In this document: piece after piece, positions 10,537-21,725 of the stretch
Numbering within the stretch: position 1 is the first letter of the stretch
Layout: each line of letters starts with the position of its first letter
Origin: Saccharomyces paradoxus
Taxonomy: Eukaryota > Ascomycota > Saccharomycetes > Saccharomycetales > Saccharomycetaceae
Direction: 5' to 3'
DNA: 64,000 nt
Assembly: GCF_002079055.1 (NCBI RefSeq)
Contig: NC_047495.1
Span: 124,001 to 188,000, forward strand
Position numbers and translations under genes: made by a program
Notes under the pieces: model-generated
What the model was told of the DNA's origin: nothing
Seen by the model: only the letters and a program-made list of their open reading frames with translations
Databases searched by the model: none

Positions 10537-11496
10537 TCACTCATCCTGTTGTTTCCCCTCCAGCATGTGTTCGAGGTAAGTCGAAGGTGTAGGTTTCCTT
10601 TTAGACCGTACGGCCAACAGATTAACCTTGCTATGTTTGCTCTTTAAACTATGATCACTTCCGGACGAACTCAGCAGCTTCCGACTTGGCGAAGCTGCAA
10701 TTTTTGCGGGTTTCTTTATGTCTTCACCCACCTCTTTCTCACCACCGTTGTCGAGCGACGAAGTGGACGATGAAGAGATTGTGGAGACTAGAGAATTTGA
10801 AGATACATTATCGCTTCTCATAATCAGAGGTTTTTGTAGTAATCGGGGGCTTTCCTGGTAAAGCTTGGATAACCTTGTTTTGTTTAGAATATCACCTGTT
10901 GGTGAAATGAATAGAGAATTTCTATTTGATTCGGATACCAGGGAGGATAGTGGCCTTTCAAAATTACTTAAAAGTGCCTTCTCATTAATAGTGTGAGATA
11001 CAAGTGCATTATTCACCGATTCGTGCTTATTTCCAGAAGCCATATCTGAATCGCGGATATGGACTTGATCTTGGAAATTATCTTTGGCAGGATAATCCAT
11101 ATACGGAGAATCGCCGTAAAACTGGGTATGCTGTGTTGAAAACATTTTTGATTCGTAATCCTGAACACTTCTAGTTAATCTATGCGAAGAATAAGTTGTA
11201 ATTACCCACCATAGCAATATTGCCAAAAAAATCGCTCCTGCAATGGCTCCCACTATAATGAATATTGTTCCGTTAGGCATATTTCCAGAATCTAGAATAT
11301 AAGGATTACCGTTTTTAGAGGGGGGGGTAATACTTGAAGTGATAGAAGAGGTTGTAGAGTTGGACGAAAGGAATGAAGAAGAAGAGGAAGAAGAAGCAGC
11401 AGATGTTATCGTACTAGTTGAACTAGTAGTTGTTGTCGAAGAGGCAGCAGTGGTTAACTTTGGTAAACCTCTCTTGGCAATAGTGATTACTGTCAT
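10537..11496 (-). CDS. PRM5: Prm5, pheromone-regulated single-pass membrane protein
   Basis: The 319-residue protein is the counterpart of S. cerevisiae Prm5 (318 residues), induced by pheromone and by cell-wall stress; its biochemical role is unknown. An N-terminal region very rich in Ser and Thr (residues 15-60, likely O-mannosylated) precedes one membrane segment (about residues 76-98, FIIVGAIAGAIFLAILLWW). A Ser-rich cytoplasmic tail of about 220 residues ends in basic segments. There is no clear signal peptide, so it is probably a type III or signal-anchor protein. The upstream region holds three pheromone-response-like elements. Confidence 0.95.
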   Translation of the reverse strand: MTVITIAKRGLPKLTTAASSTTTTSSTSTITSAASSSSSSSFLSSNSTTSSITSSITPPSKNGNPYILDSGNMPNGTIFIIVGAIAGAIFLAILLWWVITTYSSHRLTRSVQDYESKMFSTQHTQFYGDSPYMDYPAKDNFQDQVHIRDSDMASGNKHESVNNALVSHTINEKALLSNFERPLSSLVSESNRNSLFISPTGDILNKTRLSKLYQESPRLLQKPLIMRSDNVSSNSLVSTISSSSTSSLDNGGEKEVGEDIKKPAKIAASPSRKLLSSSGSDHSLKSKHSKVNLLAVRSKRKPTPSTYLEHMLEGKQQDE

Positions 11497-11523
11497 TTTC
11501 TATTTTTAATTATCAATTTATCC

Positions 11524-11751
11524 TGTTTCCAAGCACCGTTTAAAGTAATAATGATTTCTCGTAGTGGCCACTAATACTATAGCTGTTTCTTTATACCGAT
11601 ATGCTCCTTTGAATGATCCCAGCTAAAATATCAAATGACTTTGAAATATATTTCAAATGTCTTCACCACATTCTTTTCAGCAATATAATTTCTCAATTTT
11701 CTATTTTCCATTTTTCATTTTATTTTTAGAATGTGTGACAAAGTTGTTTCA
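11524..11751. promoter_or_regulatory. Pheromone-response-like elements upstream of PRM5
   Basis: Three same-direction copies related to the Ste12 element TGAAACA, seen as TGTTTC on the plus strand, lie at 11524-11530, 11584-11590 and 11745-11751. The last is an exact match. They lie 30-250 bp upstream of PRM5, which fits pheromone induction. Confidence 0.5.
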
Positions 11752-12546
11752 AGAACAATATAGAATTCCTAGCCCAAAAGAGAAAGCAAGAAAAATTAAG
11801 CTTTATTCCTCTAAGAAAAGTCCGCACAGCGAAACCGATCACTTTTCGGATCGGCAAGTGTCACTTTGCGCCTTTCGCTCCGCCGCTCATCCATTAGCGT
11901 TCTTTGCCTCTATAGGCGCTGTCGCGTAAAGAAGATTACGAATATTTCAGGAACAGAGGTAAATCACTTATAGACGTGCAGTACAATAACTCTGATAAGG
12001 AAGTATTTAAAAGAGCGTACATTCCAGTCTTCTGGCCCATTCGAATTACATACTCTGATTATCCTTTTTTAACCAAAGTTTTACCACTTTGATTAAAAAA
12101 AATTCACCTCTCTGAGCGTGCCGTGCGCTTTCCGTTACCCCAAAAAATATTGGCCAAATAAATATTCTGCCATTTTACTAAGTGTTGGACCAAATATCAT
12201 TGAGAGCATGATTATTTGATAGAAGAATGTGTGCAAAAGGGTTTGGCTAGCAGCCTCCCTATTGTCTTTCATTCAAATTTAATTGAAGATAACGTTCACC
12301 CACTTTTTTTCCCCGTCCATTCCAATGGTAATAACTTTGGCAATAATAAACAGCAAATAAATTCCTAATGCAACTGCAGATCTGGTTAACGGTTATGTTA
12401 AAAGGGCTTCAAAGCAGTATTTAATACACTATTATTGACATTACCATTTTTTATTTCGTCATGTGACCACAGTCCGGGTGATATCGTTTTTGGAAAAAGG
12501 AGTCAAGAATTGTAATAATTAATGACTAATCAGAAATCAGTTGTCG

Positions 12547-12663
12547 TGAGTCAATTGCTTTTCCTAATGAATGAAATTCGGAATGACTAAACTACCAGTT
12601 TTGAACAGTTGATGGTGGTAGTGGCGTAATTAGTGCTTTTTTTTTTTCTGGTCAGTTGACTCA
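12547..12663. promoter_or_regulatory. Gcn4 sites upstream of HIS5
   Basis: TGAGTCA at 12547-12553 and TGACTCA at 12657-12663 are perfect Gcn4 sites. Weaker TGACTAA half-matches lie at 12524 and 12584. They lie about 180-300 bp upstream of HIS5 and fit general amino-acid control. Confidence 0.8.
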
Positions 12664-12709
12664 CTTCTCTTGATATTTCTTACCCTGATGTTTTAGGTAT
12701 TTTATCCCT

Positions 12710-12727
12710 CATGTTATATATAACATG
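12710..12727. promoter_or_regulatory. Palindromic TATA region of HIS5
   Basis: The perfect 18-bp inverted repeat CATGTTATATATAACATG has a TATATATA core at 12715-12722, about 120 bp upstream of the HIS5 ATG. It can serve as a TATA box in either direction. Confidence 0.55.
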
Positions 12728-12845
12728 AAAAGCATGCAGGCAGCTCTATGTATCTTCAATGAGTGAAAATAATTTTTCATCAGCTACTCTTAATTTGTTT
12801 CCTGCTCAACGGCAGGACGTGTGTCGTATATATTAAAGCTACATC

Positions 12846-14012
12846 ATGGTTTTTGAATTAAAAAGAATTGTTAGACCAAAAATCTATAACTTGGAACCTT
12901 ATCGCTGTGCAAGAGATGATTTCACCGAGGGTATATTGCTAGACGCCAATGAGAATGCCCATGGACCCACTCCAGTTGAATTGAGCAAGAGTAATTTGCA
13001 CCGTTATCCGGATCCTCACCAATTGGAATTCAAGACCGCAATGACGAAATACAGAAATAAAACTAGTAGCTATATTAATGACCCAACCGTAAGGCCTTTA
13101 ACGGCAGACAATTTGTGTCTAGGTGTGGGATCTGATGAAAGTATTGATGCTATTATTAGAGCATGTTGTGTTCCCGGTAAAGAAAAAATTCTGGTCCTTC
13201 CACCAACATATTCTATGTATTCTGTTTGTGCCAACATTAATGACATAGAAGTTGTCCAATGTCCTTTAACTATTTCCGACGGCTCTTTTCAAATGGATAC
13301 CGAGGCTGTGTTAACCATTCTGAAAAACGATCCCCTAATTAAGCTGGTGTTTGTTACTTCACCAGGTAATCCAACAGGAGCCAAAATTAAGACCTGTTTA
13401 ATCGAAAAGGTCTTACAGAATTGGGACAACGGGTTAGTTGTTGTTGATGAAGCTTACGTAGATTTTTGTGGTGGTTCTACAGCTCCATTAGTCACCAAGT
13501 ATCCTAGCTTGGTTACTTTGCAAACTCTATCCAAATCATTTGGTTTGGCTGGTATTAGATTAGGTATGACATATGCAACAGCAGAGTTAGCCAGAATTTT
13601 AAATGCGATGAAAGCACCTTATAACATTTCCTCTCTAGCCTCTGAATATGCACTAAAAGCCGTTCAAGAGGATAATTTAAAGAAAATGGAAGCCACTTCG
13701 AAGGTGATCAATGAAGAGAAAATGCGTCTTTTGAAAGAACTAACTTCTTTGGATTATGTTGACGACCAATATGTTGGTGGATTAGATGCAAATTTCTTGT
13801 TAATACGGATCAATGGTGGTGACAATGCTTTGGCAAGGAAGCTATACTATCAATTGGCAACTCAATCCGGTGTTGTCGTCAGATTTAGAGGTAACGAATT
13901 AGGTTGTTCCGGATGTTTGAGAATCACCGTTGGAACTCATGAGGAGAACACACATTTGATAAAGTACTTCAAAGAGACGCTATACAAATTGGCCAAAGAG
14001 CAATTGAAATAG
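12846..14012 (+). CDS. HIS5: His5, histidinol-phosphate aminotransferase
   Basis: This PLP enzyme catalyses the seventh step of histidine synthesis, moving an amino group from glutamate to imidazole-acetol phosphate in the cytosol. The 388-residue protein has the class-II aminotransferase fold: LDANENAHGPTP near residue 32, SPGNPTGAKI near residue 177, VVDEAYVDF near residue 202, and the PLP lysine in TLSKSFGLAGIR at about residue 230. It is about 20 substitutions from the S. cerevisiae protein as I remember it. It ends with KEQLK where S. cerevisiae ends NE, so it is about three residues longer. The promoter carries Gcn4 sites. Confidence 0.97.
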   Translation: MVFELKRIVRPKIYNLEPYRCARDDFTEGILLDANENAHGPTPVELSKSNLHRYPDPHQLEFKTAMTKYRNKTSSYINDPTVRPLTADNLCLGVGSDESIDAIIRACCVPGKEKILVLPPTYSMYSVCANINDIEVVQCPLTISDGSFQMDTEAVLTILKNDPLIKLVFVTSPGNPTGAKIKTCLIEKVLQNWDNGLVVVDEAYVDFCGGSTAPLVTKYPSLVTLQTLSKSFGLAGIRLGMTYATAELARILNAMKAPYNISSLASEYALKAVQEDNLKKMEATSKVINEEKMRLLKELTSLDYVDDQYVGGLDANFLLIRINGGDNALARKLYYQLATQSGVVVRFRGNELGCSGCLRITVGTHEENTHLIKYFKETLYKLAKEQLK

Positions 14013-14236
14013 TTTAGACCAGTACACGCGCTCTTTATATATAAATAATATACACAAAGTTAGCTACACGTTTCTTTTGTCCTTAAATATACCTAGTTTT
14101 CGTGTCACTTCTGTAAACTATATCCCATGAAATTTATACAATCTCAATTTTTCTCCAACTCTCGTAACCTCTTTCTACGATAAAGGATATACTCATTATC
14201 AACCTCATTAAAAAACGTATAAATAGCTGTATATCA

Positions 14237-17200
14237 CTATTTTGCCAAGTTCAAATTTTTGAAGAAGTCACCAATTTGTTTCTTCGTATTCATAGCTAAC
14301 CCAACTTCTACTATTTTAAATCCTTTCATGTCCTTTGTTATTGAAGAAGATGTATCCAATGTCGAAGTCTCTTTTCCTTTCTCCTCCAATTGTAACCTAC
14401 TCACTTCCTCACGCAATAACTTAATTTCCTCCAACAATCCGTCACGTGCAAGAGATTCTTTGGCTAGTTTCGCCACTAATGGATTTTCGTCCAATCTCTT
14501 ATTTTTTACAGAGAACATTTTCAAAATATTTAGCAACTCTTCAGTATGATTAATTTTGGCAGACACATTGAATAGCTTTTGACGTAATGCCTTTTGCATT
14601 CTAAATTGATGCGTGCTGAGATCTTTAATGTATCCACTCGAAGAGTCGTTAAAATGTCTTAAAAATAGGTATTCCTCCTTTGCATTGACTATATCTTCAG
14701 TCATCTCTGCAACATCTCTCTTAACATAATTTAAAACTTTTTCCTCCAGGTCTTGAATACGAGCATTTGTTATTTGCGTTTGTTCCGACTTGATATTATT
14801 TTGAATATTTAATAGAATTTCGGCCTCTGGTATCCTCCAAGTGTACAAGTTGTTGAGAGACTGAACTGTACGTGTCATCAAAGGTATATTTGATTGATCA
14901 GTAAAAAAAGTATCCATATTCTGGATATTTTCCTTCAGGACAGTAAATTCAGCTTCGACCGTCTGGAATGTACTTTCAATCAACCGTAGAGTAGAATCTT
15001 GTGAAACTAAAGGAATACTGGATATTTTTGCACCAATGTAATATTCTTTCATTTTTTTTGGTTTACACTGCTCGGCTAAATAGTTCTCATCACCCTCAAA
15101 GGTTTGAACGGAAAAATTGCATGTTTCGACAGGGTCTGTTTGAAGACCATTGTCGACCGTTTCCTTTTCAACAGTTTGTGTACTGTGGTGTCTCACAGGT
15201 ATGGCATCTGTTTGAACTTCATTTTCTTTGGAACTTTCCGAAAGATCTGTTTGTATACCAGATTCGGCATAATTGTCTTCCAATGAAGTTTGCACATCAA
15301 AATCAGCGGAAGTGCCCACATCATTTACTTTAAAAGTTTCTCCACTATGAGGCAGCTCATCGGTATTGATATCTTCTAACTTATCGTAAGATTCAGATAT
15401 ACTTTCATCCTGGTCACTATTCAGCGACGTGTTATCATCAGATTCTTCAGCTTCACCGCTTTGTCTACTGTCCTTTTCACTCACAACCTCTTCTACAGAT
15501 TGATGATCCTTAAATTCCTTTGTTGCCATATCTGAGTCAAAATCTTCTTTTTCGTTGTCTTTTTTCAATAGCAATCCATCCCCTTGGACACCTTTCCTTC
15601 GTTGATCGGTCCTTTCATCATTCTCAGAAGTTCCGCTTATATCCTTGGGTTTGTTGTCGTGATCATCCATAACATGCTGGCCATATTTTGAGTTTGTTTC
15701 GCTTCTTTCATGAAAGTAAACGTCCTGTGCTGCTGGAATTTGTTCTTGCTTGGTATTACCACATACTTGTTCAGGGGTGTTTACAGGTTTTTCATTTCCT
15801 GATATATGAACAGCATCTTTTGCTTCTTGGTTATGATCCTTTTCAGGACTTCTCCCGCTGATTTCTTCTTTCCTTGGCAAAAAGGGGTTCTCCTCATCCT
15901 TCAAGGTCATGGGGCCTGGTCCACTAGCTTCCTTATTGCCAGTTTCTTCTGTTGGTGAAAACGATACTCTCTCTGAAGAATGCGCAGCCGTAAATGTGTT
16001 GCTCTTGTTTATTGTAGAGTTTCCAAACGAAAAAGCAGGTGTAGTAGAACTTGGTTTATTAATATTTGTTGCAAATGCTGAGAACGGCGATTCGGATTTT
16101 GCTTTAACATGATTTCCAAACACAGGATTTTTCAAACTAGCCATGTCAATATTGGCGCTTTTTTTTATAGTTTCAGTTAGCTTGCCAATAGAAGATTTTG
16201 GCCTTTCTTCCCCGAAAATTGCACTATCTTCATTCGAGGAAGCCTCTGGTAATCTAGTGGAAGGTGTTTGTTCAACCGTAGAATCTGACAAATCATTATT
16301 GCTTACGCTTGGACTATTACTTTCGTGTTCGTCATCATCGTTGATTTCGTTGGTGGAGTCTTTATCCAAAGATCCGTTCCCAGTATTATCTTTTGTAAGA
16401 GAGCTAAAGGGTGATTTAGTTTCTAATTGAGAAGAAAAAGGTGAAGCGTGAGTACCAAATTTAAACGAGGCATCAGAATCAACTGAGTTTAGAGCCTTTG
16501 AAAAATTGGATCCAAAGGAAGAGCTTCCAAAATCAAAGGCATTGGTATTTGATTTATTAGAAGTGTTAGAGTTCGCACCAAAAGGTGTCGAAGAAGACTC
16601 TGCATCACTCTTAGACTCATCTTCACTCTGATTGTCAGATGATGGGAACGGCGAAATTGAATCCATCTGCTCTGGACTGCCAAATTCTGGTTTTGAAGTC
16701 GTAGAACTTGATCCGAAGGGTCCGTTGGTGGCAGGTGCAAAAGATGATGAACCAAATGCAGCCTTTCCAAATACAGATCCAGGGTTAGTTGCGTCATTTG
16801 AAGTAGTTCCGAATGCAGACGTACCAAATGAAGGCTTACCAAAGGCAGAACCGGAGGTAGATGGTTCAGCAGACGCATTTCCAGAACCAAAGGAAGATGT
16901 ACCGAAAGACGGCTTACCAAAGGCTGAACCAGAGGTAGATGGTTCAGCAGACGCATTTCCAGAACCAAAGGAAGGTGTACCGAAAGAAGGCTTACCAAAG
17001 GCTGAACCAGAGGTAGATGGTTCAGCAGACGCATTTCCAGAACCAAAGGAAGATGTACCGAAAGACGGCTTACCAAAGGCTGAACCAGAGGTAGATGGTT
17101 CAGCAGACGCATTTCCAGAACCAAAGGAAGGTGTACCGAAAGAAGGCTTACCAAAGGCTGAACCAGAGGCTGATGGTTCAGCAGACGCATTTCCAGAACC

Positions 17201-18829
17201 AAAGGAAGGTGTACCGAAAGAAGGCTTACCAAAGGCTGAACTGGATGTAGATGATTCTTCGGCAACCCCTCCGAACGCAGGTTTACCGAATGCTGGCTTG
17301 GCAAAAGTAGAACCTGCGGTGCTTTGTTCAGTGGACACTACACCGGAATTGGCAGATGGAGCCGATGACAAATCAAATGAAAATGCGGATGATCCAAATG
17401 AGGGAGCACCAAAGGTTGAAGAACTTTGAGATTGCAAACTATTAATAGTCGCTGGTTGTTTTTTGAGAAAGGTGAAGCCCGATGTATTTGCTGATATAAA
17501 AGGATTAGCCGATGAAGACTTGCTTATTTCATTATTTTCTTCTTTTTCCTCTCTTTCTTGCTCCTTCTTTTTTTCTTTCTGCTCCTGCCCAGCAACAGCA
17601 ATATTTTTTGATGTAGGAGAGGAAGACTTGTCATTTTCTAGAGAGTCCACGTTTATGCTATAGTGACCGCTTTTAATTGCTGCCACATGAAACAATCCCA
17701 CTATCTGTAAACTACCTTCGTTATTCAATATGTAAATCAGCGGTAATCGTTCTATCGTATCAACACCAGAACAAGGTTCTATAATAGTGCCTGAAGTGAC
17801 AACATCAACTGCCACACCTACTGGATTTGTGTCCCTATCTGTCTCCTCGCTGATAGGTAATACTGCTCGTTCAGCATCCTGAGAAGGTTCAATAACTTGT
17901 TCTGAATCCCATATGCTTACCTCACTTGAACATGATGATGCTAGCACATTTACATTCACACCAGGTTTAATCAAACCTGATAAGGTAACTTTGTACACAT
18001 ATGGAAATCTTACTATTTGCCCAAATGGAGGTATAATATCAAAAGTTTCTTGAAATGAGGCGTTGCCATCCACGTACTTTATAATGTACATTTTTTGATC
18101 GTACGAAGGTTCGTCACTGGTTTCTGAAACGGTGTTACCGAACACTACCAAAAAAATCTGCGAAGATAGGATAGTAATACTCAAAGGAGAATATTCTTCT
18201 ACTGAAACCTCTTCCAATTCCGATGGTAAAGAGAATTCAAATTGTTTGTCCAGGGTGTCATTTCGCCAAGTGAAACTTTGAAAACTTCTATCCTTTAGTA
18301 GAACGATCAATTGTGAATTTGCGACATCAAAAGAGGCAACATTTTGCGCCAGCTGCTTAGTTAATTTTGTTCTTAAATCCAGTGCCGTTAAATCGTTATT
18401 CGAATTTAAAATTATTAAAGTGTTATTAACGTTCTTCAATTGGAAAACTGGACTTTCAAAAGAAATTACTGTTTGAAATTCACTAAATTCCTCCAGATTT
18501 AATGAATGTAATGCATCTTTGGTTGAAACCAAAACCTGATCGCCATGAAAACATACAAATATTACATCTGAGATTTCTTTCTCCCACTTAAACGTTAACG
18601 GGGAAGAGTCGGAGGTGATATGTTCTCTTAACAATTGAAGTTCACCGACCACCGCTTTGCTACCAGAGGCAGCAACGAATAAAGATTTTCTGTTTGAGAT
18701 ATCGAGGTTTTGAAGAGATGCAAATGGCAATTTTTCGTTGAATGAAGGTAGAATTCGTTTTTGACCCAAAAACTTGAAACCGAAGTCTTCCGAAGTCTCA
18801 GTGGGTACTTCATCATTCAAAGAAGACAT
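14237..18829 (-). CDS. NUP159: Nup159, cytoplasmic-face FG nucleoporin
   Basis: Nup159 sits on the cytoplasmic face of the nuclear pore in the Nup82-Nsp1-Nup159 complex and docks the mRNA export helicase Dbp5. An N-terminal beta-propeller fills about residues 1-390. A charged linker (KEQEREEKEENN) is followed by the FG region (about 440-880) with many SAFGKPSFG units. An acidic stretch carries six QT motifs (DVQTSL, GIQTDL, EVQTDA, STQTVE, GLQTDP, SVQTFE), the array that binds dynein light chain Dyn2. A C-terminal coiled-coil region of about 250 residues anchors it to the pore. At 1530 residues it is longer than the roughly 1460 of S. cerevisiae, largely through a 78-bp tandem repeat. It is convergent with HIS5. 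Confidence 0.97.
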   Translation of the reverse strand: MSSLNDEVPTETSEDFGFKFLGQKRILPSFNEKLPFASLQNLDISNRKSLFVAASGSKAVVGELQLLREHITSDSSPLTFKWEKEISDVIFVCFHGDQVLVSTKDALHSLNLEEFSEFQTVISFESPVFQLKNVNNTLIILNSNNDLTALDLRTKLTKQLAQNVASFDVANSQLIVLLKDRSFQSFTWRNDTLDKQFEFSLPSELEEVSVEEYSPLSITILSSQIFLVVFGNTVSETSDEPSYDQKMYIIKYVDGNASFQETFDIIPPFGQIVRFPYVYKVTLSGLIKPGVNVNVLASSCSSEVSIWDSEQVIEPSQDAERAVLPISEETDRDTNPVGVAVDVVTSGTIIEPCSGVDTIERLPLIYILNNEGSLQIVGLFHVAAIKSGHYSINVDSLENDKSSSPTSKNIAVAGQEQKEKKKEQEREEKEENNEISKSSSANPFISANTSGFTFLKKQPATINSLQSQSSSTFGAPSFGSSAFSFDLSSAPSANSGVVSTEQSTAGSTFAKPAFGKPAFGGVAEESSTSSSAFGKPSFGTPSFGSGNASAEPSASGSAFGKPSFGTPSFGSGNASAEPSTSGSAFGKPSFGTSSFGSGNASAEPSTSGSAFGKPSFGTPSFGSGNASAEPSTSGSAFGKPSFGTSSFGSGNASAEPSTSGSAFGKPSFGTSAFGTTSNDATNPGSVFGKAAFGSSSFAPATNGPFGSSSTTSKPEFGSPEQMDSISPFPSSDNQSEDESKSDAESSSTPFGANSNTSNKSNTNAFDFGSSSFGSNFSKALNSVDSDASFKFGTHASPFSSQLETKSPFSSLTKDNTGNGSLDKDSTNEINDDDEHESNSPSVSNNDLSDSTVEQTPSTRLPEASSNEDSAIFGEERPKSSIGKLTETIKKSANIDMASLKNPVFGNHVKAKSESPFSAFATNINKPSSTTPAFSFGNSTINKSNTFTAAHSSERVSFSPTEETGNKEASGPGPMTLKDEENPFLPRKEEISGRSPEKDHNQEAKDAVHISGNEKPVNTPEQVCGNTKQEQIPAAQDVYFHERSETNSKYGQHVMDDHDNKPKDISGTSENDERTDQRRKGVQGDGLLLKKDNEKEDFDSDMATKEFKDHQSVEEVVSEKDSRQSGEAEESDDNTSLNSDQDESISESYDKLEDINTDELPHSGETFKVNDVGTSADFDVQTSLEDNYAESGIQTDLSESSKENEVQTDAIPVRHHSTQTVEKETVDNGLQTDPVETCNFSVQTFEGDENYLAEQCKPKKMKEYYIGAKISSIPLVSQDSTLRLIESTFQTVEAEFTVLKENIQNMDTFFTDQSNIPLMTRTVQSLNNLYTWRIPEAEILLNIQNNIKSEQTQITNARIQDLEEKVLNYVKRDVAEMTEDIVNAKEEYLFLRHFNDSSSGYIKDLSTHQFRMQKALRQKLFNVSAKINHTEELLNILKMFSVKNKRLDENPLVAKLAKESLARDGLLEEIKLLREEVSRLQLEEKGKETSTLDTSSSITKDMKGFKIVEVGLAMNTKKQIGDFFKNLNLAK
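16830..17245 (-). repeat. 78-bp coding minisatellite in NUP159
   Basis: Five near-identical 78-bp units plus a partial sixth each encode 26 residues of the type SAFGKPSFGTPSFGSGN followed by ASAEPSTSG. Units alternate between TPSF and TSSF, suggesting they spread as pairs. The repeat keeps the frame and adds FG motifs. Confidence 0.9.
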
Positions 18830-19265
18830 ATTCTAATAGTTTCGTAGTGGATATATATGTTTATGTGCTTTTATCTGCTACAATTGCAATAACTAAATTA
18901 AACCTTCACACAAAATCGTTATTGAAGTTGGAAAAAGGGCAGATTAACCAGAGAAAAATGAGTATGCGTGGAGTAGCGTATGTGCGATTGAACAGACCAG
19001 CTTAAGTGCAATGATCAAACACAAACAACTTTACGGTTTATACGTGCAACTATCCTTGGGCTCTTTGACTTTTTTTCTTTTCGATCAAACCATTGAAAAA
19101 AACACTGTTCGTATATCGCGATAAAAAATGGCGATGCCCACCTTCGATCCAATTCCTTATATTATTATTATACGGTATTATGTTAACTGAACAAACATTA
19201 GAAAAAAAAACTCTATCAAAAGTGCAAGATCCCTATTTAGTACACCTTATAAGAAAGAACGTAAC
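18830..19265. other. POR2-NUP159 intergenic region
   Basis: This holds the NUP159 promoter on the right of its start and the POR2 3' flank. It is AT-rich with short A and T runs (for example 19072-19080 and 19202-19209). I see no gene. Confidence 0.5.
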
Positions 19266-20111
19266 TTAGACTGAAAAAGATAAAGACCAGCCAAACTTGT
19301 GAACTGGATCGGTCAGCTGTAGCGCATTGAAAGACATACCCACTCCTAACGAAGTGTCTTTATTCAGATCTCGCTTATACGACAATGTAGCCAAGCCTGA
19401 GTCCGCAATCTTTGCCTTAACTTGCGAGATGGGATCTGGTACATATCTAGTGACGAACTCAACGTTCATATTAGGATTTTCCTTCGATTGCAAAGTGGCC
19501 TTGGTTCCCACTTGCAAAAAACGATTAACGTTTTGAAAAAACGTAGCTGTCGCGCATTGCCTGTTGTTTGTAGACAAAATAAACGAGTAGTCCCGGGAAA
19601 GGTACCCCAGTGACATGGCATAGCGTGCCAATAAACCGCCAGCTATGTCATAAGCGATCTCAGTGCCACTAACGAAGCCGCGGTGGCCCAGAGTCACACT
19701 TCCAACGAAGTCCTTAGGTTGCAAGACATCTATAGAGCTCCTCGCTGTCAACGATTTTTGCGCGTAGCTCAGATTGAATTTGGCATTTTTGATGGACTGG
19801 GGAGTCAAAGATGCGTTCACATCACCTTTCCAACCAGGTGCAATCTTGGAAAATTCAATTCTCGTGTTTAGCCTATTCTGGTTCGACCAACCCTGAGACA
19901 GCGAGACCCCTTCTTTCCTGTCATTAAACCGACCCTCAACGCTCGTTTGGATAGGGCCTTCTGTCACGCCCTGCTTCGCCCTCAAGGTAAAATTCACACC
20001 ATTTTCTGTGGTTGTCGAAATATTTAAAGAAAGCGGGTTGGTGTGGAAGAAGTCCCTGTTTAATAGGCCATTGATATCCCTAGATATATCGTTGAAAAAA
20101 GGTAGCACCAT
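19266..20111 (-). CDS. POR2: Por2, mitochondrial outer-membrane porin (VDAC2)
   Basis: The 281-residue VDAC-family beta-barrel is the paralog of Por1. In S. cerevisiae it is weakly expressed and partly replaces Por1. An N-terminal amphipathic helix (FFNDISRDINGLLNRDF) is followed by alternating strands such as KFNLSYAQKS and GSVTLGHRG, and the last strand (HKFGWSLSFSV) fits the beta-signal read by the outer-membrane assembly machinery. I chose 20111 because it is the first in-frame ATG and gives exactly the S. cerevisiae length (MALRFFND there, MVLPFFND here). The divergent neighbour is SDP1. Confidence 0.95.
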   Translation of the reverse strand: MVLPFFNDISRDINGLLNRDFFHTNPLSLNISTTTENGVNFTLRAKQGVTEGPIQTSVEGRFNDRKEGVSLSQGWSNQNRLNTRIEFSKIAPGWKGDVNASLTPQSIKNAKFNLSYAQKSLTARSSIDVLQPKDFVGSVTLGHRGFVSGTEIAYDIAGGLLARYAMSLGYLSRDYSFILSTNNRQCATATFFQNVNRFLQVGTKATLQSKENPNMNVEFVTRYVPDPISQVKAKIADSGLATLSYKRDLNKDTSLGVGMSFNALQLTDPVHKFGWSLSFSV

Positions 20112-21315
<1,204 letters not shown>

Positions 21316-21725
21316 GCGAGCCAAAACATGATATGGTCTTCAACGAGGCTGCACCGATGCGCAGCGTAGTCTTTTTTTCTTTCTTGTGTACTTTATAAAT
21401 AATTCTGTATTTTTTCACTTTGTTCAACGTTCTGTTCGAGATTTACTTTATCTTGCTAGGAATCTGTTCTTAATCAGCATGTAAGAAGGGCGTATGTCCT
21501 TGGGGAACGAAGTGAGATTGTTGTGGTGCTTGTACGATGCTCTTTATATGAATTTTATGCATTTATTGTACTATTCATTTTTGGTACCATCGGGTAACGG
21601 TGTTTTTTTTGTTGTGATGCCAAATCAATGCGGTATTGAGAAAACTATGTAAAATGTTACACAAAGCAACAAAAGGACTTTGGTATATGTGACACAGAGG
21701 AATTGGTGTAGAGATTCTTGTCAAT
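21316..21725. other. SDP1-HOS4 intergenic region
   Basis: This is a 410-bp tandem intergenic region with the SDP1 3' flank and HOS4 promoter, with T-runs at 21371-21377 and 21603-21610. No gene seen. Confidence 0.5.

Larger units (their letters stand above)
11497..12845. other. PRM5-HIS5 divergent intergenic region
   Basis: This 1.35-kb stretch without a gene serves two promoters. Near PRM5 are three pheromone-response-like elements. In the middle is an inverted repeat, CCGATC (11835-11840) and GATCGG (11849-11854). Near HIS5 are Gcn4 sites, a poly-T tract (12638-12647) and a palindromic TATA region. A 90-codon open frame at 11657-11929 has no protein features I trust. Confidence 0.55.

Noticed and set aside
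11657-11929. 90-codon frame in the PRM5-HIS5 gap
   Set aside because: Composition follows the AT-rich DNA and promoter elements lie inside it; no recognisable protein.
16489-17429. Long open frames on both strands inside NUP159 (about 270 codons each) coding regular 26-residue repeats
   Set aside because: They are other-frame readings of the 78-bp minisatellite; a repeat whose length is divisible by three and which lacks stops stays open in several frames.
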